A stretch of DNA of 36,262 nt from Apostichopus parvimensis (taxonomy: Eukaryota > Echinodermata > Holothuroidea > Aspidochirotida > Stichopodidae): positions 76,940-113,201 of the forward strand of contig KN884498.1 of the NCBI GenBank assembly GCA_000934455.1, written 5' to 3'. The notes under the pieces are model-generated. The model did no database searches. It was not told the origin of the DNA and saw only the letters and a list, made by a program, of their open reading frames with translations. Both the position numbers and the translations under genes were made by a program. Shown here piece by piece: positions 27,572-36,262 of the stretch. Every line of letters starts with the position of its first letter. Positions within the stretch are counted from its first letter, which is position 1.

Positions 27572-27977
27572 TGCTCGTCCCTCGGACAACCAGGGCTTAC
27601 TTTCTTGGTGGTCCAAACAACAATATTTGTGTCCAATTTTGGTTGTACCGGAATTTATCAAAATTACAAAGAATGACCAACATGTACACTGTTTGCAAGA
27701 TGTGTAGGTTTGGTGAAGAGAACAGCAGCTTTGGGACAGTCAACCTCCTGTGATCAGGGAGGCCTGATTGGGGAGGTCCAAGGTAGATCATGGTTACACC
27801 AATATTTTTATTTCTCCAACTCGTGAGGGTGATACCAATGTATTATTTTACCTATTTTGGGGGTACTTAAAAACAATTCAATCTGAATTTGATGTTAACG
27901 ACTAGCTATCTGACGGACAAACTTCACAGCTGGTTTTGGTTGTCCAAACAGAAATTTGGTCGTCGGCCAGACGAGCA
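27572..27977. mobile_element. Possible decayed inverted-repeat element
   Basis: The left end TGCTCGTCCCTCGGACAACC and the reverse complement of the right end TGCTCGTCTGGCCGACGACC share 9-10-bp blocks. Both ends also carry a direct-oriented TTGGTNGTCCAAACA motif. No clear target duplication. Confidence 0.35.
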
Positions 27978-30425
27978 TTTCTTAATCAGTCACAATCGAA
28001 CCATTCACTCTTGGAATCACTTTGTACTTTCACAAGAGATGCCTTAAAACTATTAATCGGTATTCTCTACATTATGGAATAAGTCACATGATAAATGGTT
28101 AATATGTTAATGTTAATGACTAGTAATAATTATGAACCATACAAAGCGTAATTTTAATCATCCTCTAATAGCCTCAACTTTACCTTACCACTTTGCCTCA
28201 GCTTATAACAACACTAACATCGTGACAAAAATGTCTTTCTAGGTAAGTAAAAAAGTGCTGGCATAATGAAACTGGATACATATACATACAGCATCTGTCA
28301 AATCAAATGACCACACCTTTGTATATTCACGCAAATTTTACAGACAATCAAGAGAGATGTAAAGCTAGATTTTTCTTCTACTACTGTAGGTTTATGCCTG
28401 GAGTTGAAAACAAAAAGAGAGACCGGTTGTATTTTACTGAACCTTTAAATTGTGATTTTGTTCTATATAGAAACTTAGAAACATATCATTCATGATTTGG
28501 AAAAATAAATCAAATCATCTTAATCTTAAAAAAAACCGAAAAAGATATTATTCAAGATAAGAAAGTCCAGACTAGACACAATTTGCATATCTATCTATAC
28601 ATAGAGGTATATCTACTTATATTCCCAGTGTTGAGGCAGTTGATCTTAAGTAGCGGACAGTACTTTTCTAAGATTCATGGTTTACACGTTGCAGGTTCTG
28701 GATATGTGTTTTACAAGTACAGTAAAAGCATGGAGGAGCAAGCAGGTTATAAAGAGGGAATCAATGAATTTTGAATGAGATTGTGAAAGTATTCTTTAGG
28801 GCAACAAATCACAAACTCACCACAACCCCCCCCCCCACCCCTCCCATCCACAAATTAATGAAAAGAAAAAAATGTCACAAAGTTTTGGAGGGAATGACTC
28901 TACTATTTGACCTTTGTCAATGCATAGCTTGTATCAATTACACTGGTTTGTGTCGTAACCTTGTTCTAGACTTGTACTGAATCGGCATTAGTTTATGACA
29001 CTCTTTCAAACTCTTGAGCTTTTAGTGATTCATTAAATCATAATTCCACCACAATGGTAATGTTTTGTGACAAGTTCGCAGAAGACGTTACTAATGGTTG
29101 GTGAAGTTATAACTTCGATGCACTGTCATCTTGACGAATCTTCTCGACAAAATGTGGAAAAAGATGACCAAATTTGTCTGAGTTTTGTAAGAATGATAAT
29201 TTGGGTAGGGTCCCTCCGGGGGATGACTGTGTAACGAATTACAAGGAAATACTTTAATATCGACACCTCCGAAAACCGTCGACGGTTACAAAGAGAAAAG
29301 CAGAAGATGCATCCTAGGTATTCATTTCAGAACTATATTATTTTCAGTATTGAGTATTTTTTATGATAAACAAAATTCAGAAACCTTTAAACTTGTGACT
29401 CAAAGGTCCGAGGACCAGTGAACTGTTTTGCTACCTGGCCTTGCAGCTGCTTCATCGTTTTTTGGCTGGTACCATTAATGCTGAACTCGCTGTTAGTCTC
29501 TTCATGTTTGAATAATACATGAAGTATTGCAAGGGACTTTTTAAGTACTTATATTTGATCTGTTCTACATCCTTCAGTTTTGCAACTCCCACCATCTATT
29601 CTTTTATTAGTCTCTAACATTCACTTGGTTTTATTCAAATCTACTTGGGACAAGATGGGATGAGCGTTAGATTAAACAGTGCTCATACTCATGACGTAAT
29701 TTAATGATGTTATGACTACCGGATGACTAACAGCATAACATTTTATTCGTAACAGTACCTTGACAAAGAGAAATCTAAATAGCTATAGAAGGAAAAAATA
29801 AAGCCGTCTGGGTAAAAAAGTTACATCTGAGGTACGACACATAATTGGCATATGCTGTGTTCTCCCCAGATCAATCGTCTTACTATTCAAGAAAAAGAAA
29901 TAAAAACAAAGAAGAACTGTTTTAACCTATCACAATTCCTACAGATAGCAAGCATGGTAATATAAGAACATAATATGAAGAAAAAATTATGCACCTTGTC
30001 TCAAACTTTTGTCACCAGAATAAGAAAAGAGGGGGGGCTTTTAAATTGACACCAAAATTTAGATATACCCTATCCGCACAGTTTCAGGCGTCAGCAGGGA
30101 CACTTGTCGGGACAGAGGTCACAGCTGAACTCGTTCATGAATACCATATTGTCAGGGGGGAGTCCATAACTCAGAAAATCAAATAATAAAAAAAAAATCC
30201 TTTTTCTATTTAATCTGTGCATTACAAAAAGCAAATATAGTAAGAAAGAACTTTTAAACAAACGTCGATTTGATTTGGGAATCATTTACCTGCCAATGAC
30301 TATAATAAGTCCAAATCTACTCTGCCAATTTTTTTCAAAAAAAGTCACTACTCTTACTCTCCTTGATTGCAAACCACCCAGACGCACTATGGTACTCATC
30401 TTTTCTCCGCCTCACGTTATTGTTA
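27978..30425. other. Intergenic and UBE2L3 3' flank, no gene seen
   Basis: No convincing coding exon. On the minus strand a variant poly(A) signal ATTAAA (30214-30209) about 210 nt after the UBE2L3 stop is followed by a T-rich run. A canonical AATAAA lies at 29747-29742. Either could end the transcript. Confidence 0.4.
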
Positions 30426-30574
30426 CTATGGGCGTTTCTCGGCAAATTTCTTTGTGTATTCTTCGGCACTTCTGAAAAACTTCTTCTTGTCCTTGGCGTA
30501 TTCCTCTGCTAAGTCTCCTCTAAGTGGATGTTCCGGTTCGGGTGAGTGTACCAGTGCTAGCAAGGCCTGGATGA
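30426..30574 (-). CDS. UBE2L3: UBE2L3 coding exon 4 and stop
   Basis: 149 nt from acceptor TTCTACAG to TAG at 30428-30426. It encodes [19 protein letters not shown] and [12 protein letters not shown] through EKRP. Confidence 0.97.
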
Positions 30575-33500
30575 CTGTAGAAATAAATGCAAAAATCAAA
30601 GTCATGAAATATCTACTGTTCCTAATGGGGTAGCATGGCTTCTCCAAATGAAATCATCAGTTTTGCTTGGACGGTTAAAAGGATGATGTTTAGTTAAGGT
30701 GGGAATTTTGTACTGGATGAGTTCTTGTACGAGTGCTAGTAATGTTCCTCCAGCTAGCCCGGTTTCCAAGACATTCAACTTTAAAATATGTTATATCCCA
30801 GGAATGCTCTTTTAAGGCTAAATTGATGTCGGCTCCTCAGTGCCTTCCTCAAGTCCTCTTTATGTTAAATTAATCTTAATCCATTGCTTTATAAATTCTA
30901 ATAACTCAACCGAAACAAGTCTGTTCTTTTAATTACATATGAAACAACAGAGAATCCTTGGATCACATTTTTGCACCATTTATAAGTAGGATAGTAAGAA
31001 AGTAAAACTTTATTTCTCCAAAGTAAATGGAAATTCATGTACTAGCACGTACAGCAATTTATGATAAGAAAGATAAAAAGTAAAACCAAATAAATACAGA
31101 AATATGTTTATGTACAAATAATACAGTAAAGTGTAAAATTGTGGCAAGAAAGTCAACGAAGTAAGATATCATTAAAATGCTTCTTTGCACCCGGGGATTA
31201 AGGAAATCTCAGTGCCTGTTGGTTTTGAGACATGGGGTGTCTCAGCCTGCCTATGCCTCTCTTTATAATAAATTCATGGAGAGGGTGGCTAAAGTCATCC
31301 CATTTGGAGTCTAAGTTGGACTGTGGAAGGCATTGTTAGGTCAAGTCGACAAAAGGCCGAGACACGCCAGCCACTATCTGCGATTTTTTTGCAATACTAT
31401 TCTTTTCAGTTTTATCGACGTTGCCACGCCAACAGATCAAACAGTAACGCGAAACCACAGTAAGTCTACCATTATAGAAAATATCTAAAATTTCAGGGCA
31501 AAACATTAAAATTTGACATTTTTCGGAGACAACGTAATCTAGAGTTTAACTTTCTAACCAAAACATCAACATGATCCCCCTATGTCAATTTGTCATTCAA
31601 TACTATCCCTATTTATTTAATTTTTCACATGCTTTGCAGCCTAGGCTAAACAAATCTGCTACTGGAGTGTGGTAGGTTGCAGCGCATTGACATTTAAAGA
31701 TGCATTATGCATTCCATTTTAAACACAGCCAAACCAATATCTTATACTTTTGTCAAAATTTGTACCATTTGTAGAAATCGAGTGAATAAAATAACGGCCT
31801 GCTAGAGAATTTGCCCCTTTCCCAACTCCTCCCGCCCCCATTCCACCTTCCCTCCTGGTTTAAGAGAACTTACCCTGATCTGCTTTTGTTGCTGGTTTCC
31901 AGTTTTCTGGTGATATAATAGGTAAACACACTTGACCTTTTTCATCTATGTTTGGATGGTAGATTTTTGTCTTGAAAGTTATCTTCGGTGGCTTGAAAGG
32001 GTACTCTGCAGGGAAATTTATTTCAATTCTAAAGGCCCCTTTGTTGTATGGTTCTTGTTGCTGTTGATTGATTGAAAAAAACACAGTAATTCATGTAGTT
32101 GCTTTTGTATAATACATAAGATTAATTATTCAGAGGAATGTAGATTGATTGATTGTGTAGAAGTGGAGGTTGGGGGGTGGGGGGTGGATTGGGACTGAAG
32201 TACATCATTTCTTGTTAAACAGCATACCCTTTTAGAAATTAAGAGCTTACCCAAAAACAAATAATCTAGAAGTACAAAAAAAAATTTGAACATATTTGGC
32301 TTACATTGTACAATAAAGAGGGCAGTATTCCTGGCTTTTAACTCACCTTCAGGACTTCTGAAACAATGCAATGAAACAAATCTGCTGTCTATACAATCAA
32401 TGGTATTATTACACCTTGTACTCAAGTTCCCTTTTTACCCCCATTTATTCATGGTTTTCTAATTCACACTATGTACAAATCTGCCGTCTATACACTTACT
32501 GGTATTATTACACATTGTACTCAAGTTCCCTTTTTTCCCCATTTATTCATGGTTTATCTAATTCACACTTTGTACACATCTGCCGTCTATACACTTACCG
32601 GTATTATTAAACCTTTCCAAAGGAGGATATTTGTGTCATCACTGTTAATTTTGTACAAAGGTGTTGGATTCTTGTTTATATCTGTCAGCTCCTAGAAATA
32701 GAGAAAGAAGAAACAGAAAGCAGTGAGTATAAGTATGTTCGTTGTCGCTGCTGTGATACTCAGGTTATGGCTCTTTTTATCATGGTCAGTTTATAAATCT
32801 TTCAATGGTTTGATGATTAACCAACCACCACCCCCCCCCCACCCCCACCAAAAAAAAAACGAACTATTGTACACTCTTTGTATACTGACTGACACAATAC
32901 TATACATCAATTGATGATCATGACAGATATTCTTCCATCTTTTCAATTGTATCACGAAACAAACTTTGATGAAGAAATGAGTATTTCACGGTGGTAATAC
33001 TCAAAAGTACCAGCGAATGAAAACTGAAAACTCACAGAAAGTAGTGATTTAGCTAATGTGATACTACTGTACTAACAAAGTATCCTGTACATATAAATCA
33101 GTAATACGGTATGTGAAAACTCTAGAAAATTATACACCATCAATTTATTTGTTAATTTATAATCTCTGCAAATCTAGGTTGAGAATTTCCACAATATCTT
33201 AGTTCAAGCCTGAATTTATTACAAGAATAGTCTCAAGGAGCGTTATTGTGTGCCAGTCTATCTAACTGCCAATTTGTGTAGATTTTGTACAATCTGTTGA
33301 TGATAAACCATTTATGATTCATGTCAGTCAACCAAAGATAATGTACTTGAAAGTATGGCCTATTACTTATAAGTTCACTAAGTTACCAACCCACTGCAGA
33401 AAATGACCACATTGGGCATTATACTGCAAGGGTCTGGAAGAGGAAACATTAAAATCAGTTTGTGGGCACACACAAATTTTGTCTACTTTTGTACGGGATG

Positions 33501-34014
33501 CGATGGACTATTCCCTGTGGTGAAGAGAACATGACTGCTCTCATACTACTCCCTATCTTGAGGCCACCACACATTGTTTTACTGCTGTTTAATGCTTTAC
33601 ACTTGCATTCTTGTGATGGAGTGCCTTTTCATGTAAATTATGACATCTGCAGTGGCTAGTTTTTCGGGGAACAACAGAAGTAGGGAGAAACGATTGTAGC
33701 TTCATTTTAGCCCATTGGTTTTCTTTACATTGATGATTGACCATTCAACATCTATGATCTAGCCTAACTAAGGCCTAGCCCAGGGTGAGTTATATCTAAC
33801 ATACCCGCCTAGCCTATAAAACTGCATGGCATGATACGTTAGGGTCGCAACGATGGGATTCCCCGTACATCGCGCAATGATACTTTCGATTGCTCAAAAT
33901 TCACATTTTTCGAACATAAAATAAGATTTGCTCTAGTAAAAAAATGTACATCAAATATAAACTCATATCGATAGAACGAAAAGTCACCTTCGCTAGTCTT
34001 CTGGTCGCCGCCAT
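30426..34014 (-). CDS. UBE2L3: Ubiquitin-conjugating enzyme E2 L3 (UbcH7), complete 4-exon gene
   Basis: Minus-strand exons 34014-33988, 32691-32599, 32060-31874 and 30574-30426 join in phase to 456 nt, 151 residues (human 154). The start MAATRRLAK mirrors human MAASRRLMK. The whole UBC fold is present: [18 protein letters not shown], the HPN motif (75-77) and catalytic Cys85 in GQVCLP. Pro87 and His118 (human Pro88 and His119) are retained; in human UBE2L3 these go with transfer only through HECT and RBR E3 ligases, since the enzyme lacks lysine reactivity. Phe62 (human Phe63), the E3 contact, is kept. The C-terminus stops at EKRP, lacking the last residues of the human protein. One residue is missing in the divergent segment 10-35. 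Function: takes ubiquitin from E1 and passes it to a HECT/RBR E3 cysteine, in cytosol and nucleus. Confidence 0.96.
30575..31873. other. UBE2L3 intron 3
   Basis: 1.3 kb. It contains dispersed repeat copy B (30814-30932). Nothing else recognisable. Confidence 0.7.
30814..30932 (+). repeat. Dispersed repeat, copy B (UBE2L3 intron 3)
   Basis: Partner of 19267-19372, sharing the same ordered blocks from AAGGCTAAATTGATG to TGTTCTTTTAA. The copies are strongly diverged between blocks. Confidence 0.75.
31874..32060 (-). CDS. UBE2L3: UBE2L3 coding exon 3 (catalytic)
   Basis: 187 nt. It starts [14 protein letters not shown] after AACAG; donor CAGG|GTAAGT. It encodes most of the UBC core, with HPN and the active-site Cys. 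Confidence 0.97.
32376..32610. repeat. 99-bp tandem repeat overlapping the UBE2L3 exon 2 donor
   Basis: Full units at 32376-32474 and 32475-32573, then a partial unit 32574-32610 that includes the authentic donor and the last coding bases of exon 2. The second unit holds a copy of the donor (minus strand ACCA|GTAAGTG, GT at 32499-32498). The first unit has lost it. Confidence 0.92.
32599..32691 (-). CDS. UBE2L3: UBE2L3 coding exon 2
   Basis: 93 nt, 31 codons, acceptor TTTCTAG, donor CCG|GTAAGT. It encodes [15 protein letters not shown] and [10 protein letters not shown]. This is the least conserved part of the protein. Its 3' end overlaps a 99-bp tandem repeat. Confidence 0.92.
32692..33987. 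other. UBE2L3 intron 1
   Basis: 1.3 kb. A C-run/A-run block lies at 32831-32859. No exon or mobile element recognised; the open frame at 33462-33659 has no known domain. Confidence 0.6.
33988..34014 (-). CDS. UBE2L3: UBE2L3 coding exon 1
   Basis: ATG at 34014-34012, nine codons (MAATRRLAK), donor AAG|GTGACT, phase 0. The short first exon and its sequence match the vertebrate gene. Confidence 0.92.
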
Positions 34015-34018
34015 GTTT
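34007..34018 (-). promoter_or_regulatory. YY1-like motif over the UBE2L3 start codon
   Basis: The minus strand reads AAACATGGCGGC, close to the YY1 consensus AANATGGCGGC, with the start codon inside it. In many housekeeping genes YY1 sites sit just downstream of the transcription start at the initiator codon. Binding is inferred. Confidence 0.4.
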
Positions 34019-35186
34019 GTTTCTGTTGTGATACTCCGTTACACGGAAACGTAATCTACATCAATGCAGTATTGACCGAGGCTCAGTGCTTTTGAGAACT
34101 AATACTAGAACAACTTACAATGTAGTTTGTATTGGGAATACTGCAACGTGCGTTCCCCTAGCATGCACTGTACGTACGGCTACTCCCATACACACACAAA
34201 CGCAACCAATGGCAGCACAAGTTGACCAGAATATAACTGCTGCACAGTGGATATGCAGTTTCGTTTAAAATTAGCTATTTTATTTCGCGCGCACATTTGT
34301 GTATTGCGTTCATATTGAATGACTATACATGACAAAGGGCCAGACTTGAAATTTAGAGTCATTAATTCCTCCCAAATTGAAGGTTTTGTAGACTTAGGAG
34401 GAAAAAAAACCATACAGCCAAAACATACATATATAGGCCGTAGGAACAGTGGTCAGGGGTATCGGACCTACTGCATGGGGGTCGGGGGGGGGGGGTAGGT
34501 AATCCTACATAGGGGTGGATTGCCAGGGCTACCCCTCCTCTGGCTGACACTATGGTTACTTTTACCGCTCCTCCGTTGAACTAAGGGTGACAAGACCAGG
34601 ATTAAACCCCCACCCCCTCTTGAGTTTTCTGAATTTAAAAACAACTTGTTTTGTACGACATGAATAATAGTTGGAAACATTTATTGTTTGGAGTTGTTAT
34701 TGTTTGGAGTCTCCACAGAACATGGTAATTTCTAGTGCATGCACGTATAGAGAAATGACAGCCCTATTTTGCATCTACGCCAAGTCCATAGACCCCTTCC
34801 CAGGACGTACAGCTATCACCTGCATGAGCCCGACAGAACATCACCAATTGAGTTACCCGTAATTACCACTCCATTCAAAGTAGGTAAAATATGTAATTGG
34901 CTGTAGCCCTTCATGCAAAATGTAATGTAATGTAATTCCTGGTGCTGTAGAAAATAGAGATGACAGCACCATTTAGCGTCTAAGCCACGTCCTGAGGTCA
35001 ATGTTTTCAAACCTGGAGAGGGACACGCCTTCCCCTTAATTAGACCTTTCCCCTAGGACGGCCATAACTAATCGCCCAAGCAACAACAAACTTGCAAATT
35101 TTACCATTCCAGTCATTTCAATTTTGCTGAGAACACAAAAACTTCACTGAAATATCATTAGGGGTTCTGTTGCCCAGTGTCCTTGC
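34019..35186. other. UBE2L3 upstream region
   Basis: It holds the promoter and 5' UTR, not delimited. There is a G-run at 34481-34496. Two loosely similar segments of about 65 bp (34726-34792 and 34931-35000, both ending in a TAGAG...GACAGC...GCC-GTCC pattern) may be an old duplication. No gene seen. Confidence 0.4.
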
Positions 35187-35542
35187 CAAGGGCGTAGGAA
35201 CCGGTGGGGCTGGGGGGGCGCCAGCCCCCCAGTGAAAAATATGGTGGGGCGGAAGTATCATTCCGCCCCCCCCCCCCCGCTCCGCAAGTCAGAAAACCCC
35301 TTTTTCATTTCCAAATGAGAAAAAAAAATCACATTTGGAGCACCAATTGAATACATCTAAGGCCAGGTGAAAATGCAAAATTATTTACAAAATGGAGTGG
35401 GTGTTGAAGTGTGCTATATTGCACCAAATTGCATCTGAGGCCACCTGGAAATGCAAAAAAAATCCAAAAAAAGACCCCTCCCCCAGGCCGGCCATCAGTC
35501 TTCAGCCCCCCCCCCACTCAAAAGTACTTTCCTACGCCACTG
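35187..35542. mobile_element. hAT-like non-autonomous element, complete copy
   Basis: The ends are CAAGGGCGTAGGAA and, as reverse complement of the right end, CAGTGGCGTAGGAA: 14-bp terminal repeats with two mismatches. An 8-bp direct repeat GTCCTTGC flanks it (35179-35186 and 35543-35550). CAG/CAA-starting termini with 8-bp target duplications are the hallmark of hAT elements. No transposase; 356 bp. Confidence 0.85.
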
Positions 35543-35550
35543 GTCCTTGC

Positions 35551-36096
35551 AATTATGACTGTTGGGGGTCCCTGCAGAGGCACTGATGCTGCCATTTTGA
35601 CTGCTAGTGGGTTGCCATTTTGTAAAATTTCTTGCGCTCCGCGCAAACCGATGGTGACGCTTCGCCGTTTATAGTTATACTACCTTATATACAGTACACG
35701 GATATAGAACTTATAGAAGGGTCATTTCTGCTGGTAAGTACGTGTTATAAGCTGGCCTGTTTATTCGCAAAATAGTTCCCGGCCAACAAATGGTGGGGTC
35801 CTGCTTTGATGTCAAACTGTCTGCAACGTTATAGCCTTTAGAATCTATTATGTTTTCTACTGCCCACTCCTGCACAGATGCTAGACAACGTTTAGCAAGT
35901 GAACACCACTGTTTTATTAGGAAAATGGATAATTTCCCAGGAAATGTAGCACTTCTACTACATGAAAAGGGGCACTTTGTTAAATTTTATGCCGAAAGCG
36001 TTTGTCTTGTCCTCCCTCTTTCCTTCCCCCTCCTTTCCCTTCCCTTCCACCTCAATTTCGCCGGGTCCGCTGCCCTTGTCGAGCCTGTCTTGGAAT
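35551..36096. other. Spacer between two inverted hAT-like copies
   Basis: About 550 bp without recognisable genes. The open frame 35850-36107 runs into the second element and has no known domain. Confidence 0.5.
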
Positions 36097-36262
36097 CAGT
36101 GGCGTAGGAAAGTACTTTTGAGTAGGGAGGCTGAAGACTGATGGCCGGCCTGGGGGAAAGGGTCTTTTTTGGATTTTTTTTTGGCATTTCCAGGTGGCCT
36201 CAGATGCAATTTGGTGCAATATAGCACACTTCAACACCCACTCCATTTTGTAAATAATTTTG
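36097..36262. mobile_element. hAT-like non-autonomous element, second copy, inverted and cut by the window end
   Basis: It begins CAGTGGCGTAGGAAAG and is nearly identical, as reverse complement, to 35376-35542. The other end lies outside the window. Confidence 0.85.

Noticed and set aside
35329..36246. Paired open frames with PPPxP-rich peptides
   Set aside because: The same peptide appears from 35392 on the plus strand and 36246 on the minus strand because both lie in inverted copies of the hAT-like element.
1..36262. CRISPR array, operon, phage or other prokaryotic system
   Set aside because: No regularly spaced repeats, no operon-like gene packing, and all genes are intron-containing animal genes.

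Overview
The window is eukaryotic nuclear DNA. Its genes are split by introns of about 0.2-1.8 kb with GT-AG borders. It is AT-rich, crowded with transposon debris and microsatellites, and carries no operon, Shine-Dalgarno or prokaryotic signal. The proteins are clearly metazoan. The tRNA-derived SINE and the short terminal-inverted-repeat elements are of a kind I associate with marine invertebrates, and an echinoderm or close relative is my best guess. That guess is low-confidence and cannot be proved from the window.

Three genes can be reconstructed exon by exon, with reading phase kept at every junction. (1) An HPS4-like gene (BLOC-3 subunit) on the minus strand starts at 4073 and runs off the left edge; its first four coding exons are visible. 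(2) A complete MYO19 (class XIX mitochondrial myosin) on the plus strand has 21 coding exons from 4225 to 20815, predicted 1084 residues. (3) A complete UBE2L3 (UbcH7-type ubiquitin-conjugating enzyme) on the minus strand has four coding exons from 34014 to 30426, predicted 151 residues.

Layout: HPS4 and MYO19 are head to head with only 151 bp between their start codons. That gap holds a palindromic TATA element, two identical TCATGTGA E-boxes and two oppositely oriented CCAAT boxes, so a shared bidirectional promoter is likely. MYO19 and UBE2L3 are convergent, separated by about 9.6 kb in which I find no gene, but there is a tRNA-derived SINE (21770-22150), a 281-bp inverted-repeat element with a possible 4-bp target duplication (23570-23850), a perfect 12-bp hairpin (23219-23247) and a weaker inverted-repeat element (27572-27977). 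Upstream of UBE2L3 is a hAT-like non-autonomous element with an 8-bp target duplication (35187-35542) and an inverted second copy cut by the window end (36097-36262).

The most interesting points are: the MYO19 tail, which replaces the vertebrate-type tail by a 17-residue coding minisatellite, an acidic tract and a short C-terminal hydrophobic segment that could be a mitochondrial outer-membrane anchor; the compact HPS4/MYO19 bidirectional promoter with MiT/TFE-type E-boxes; and a 99-bp tandem repeat in UBE2L3 that has duplicated the exon 2 splice donor. I found no wholly new multi-gene system. Most of the sequence is ordinary intron, intergenic DNA and repeats.
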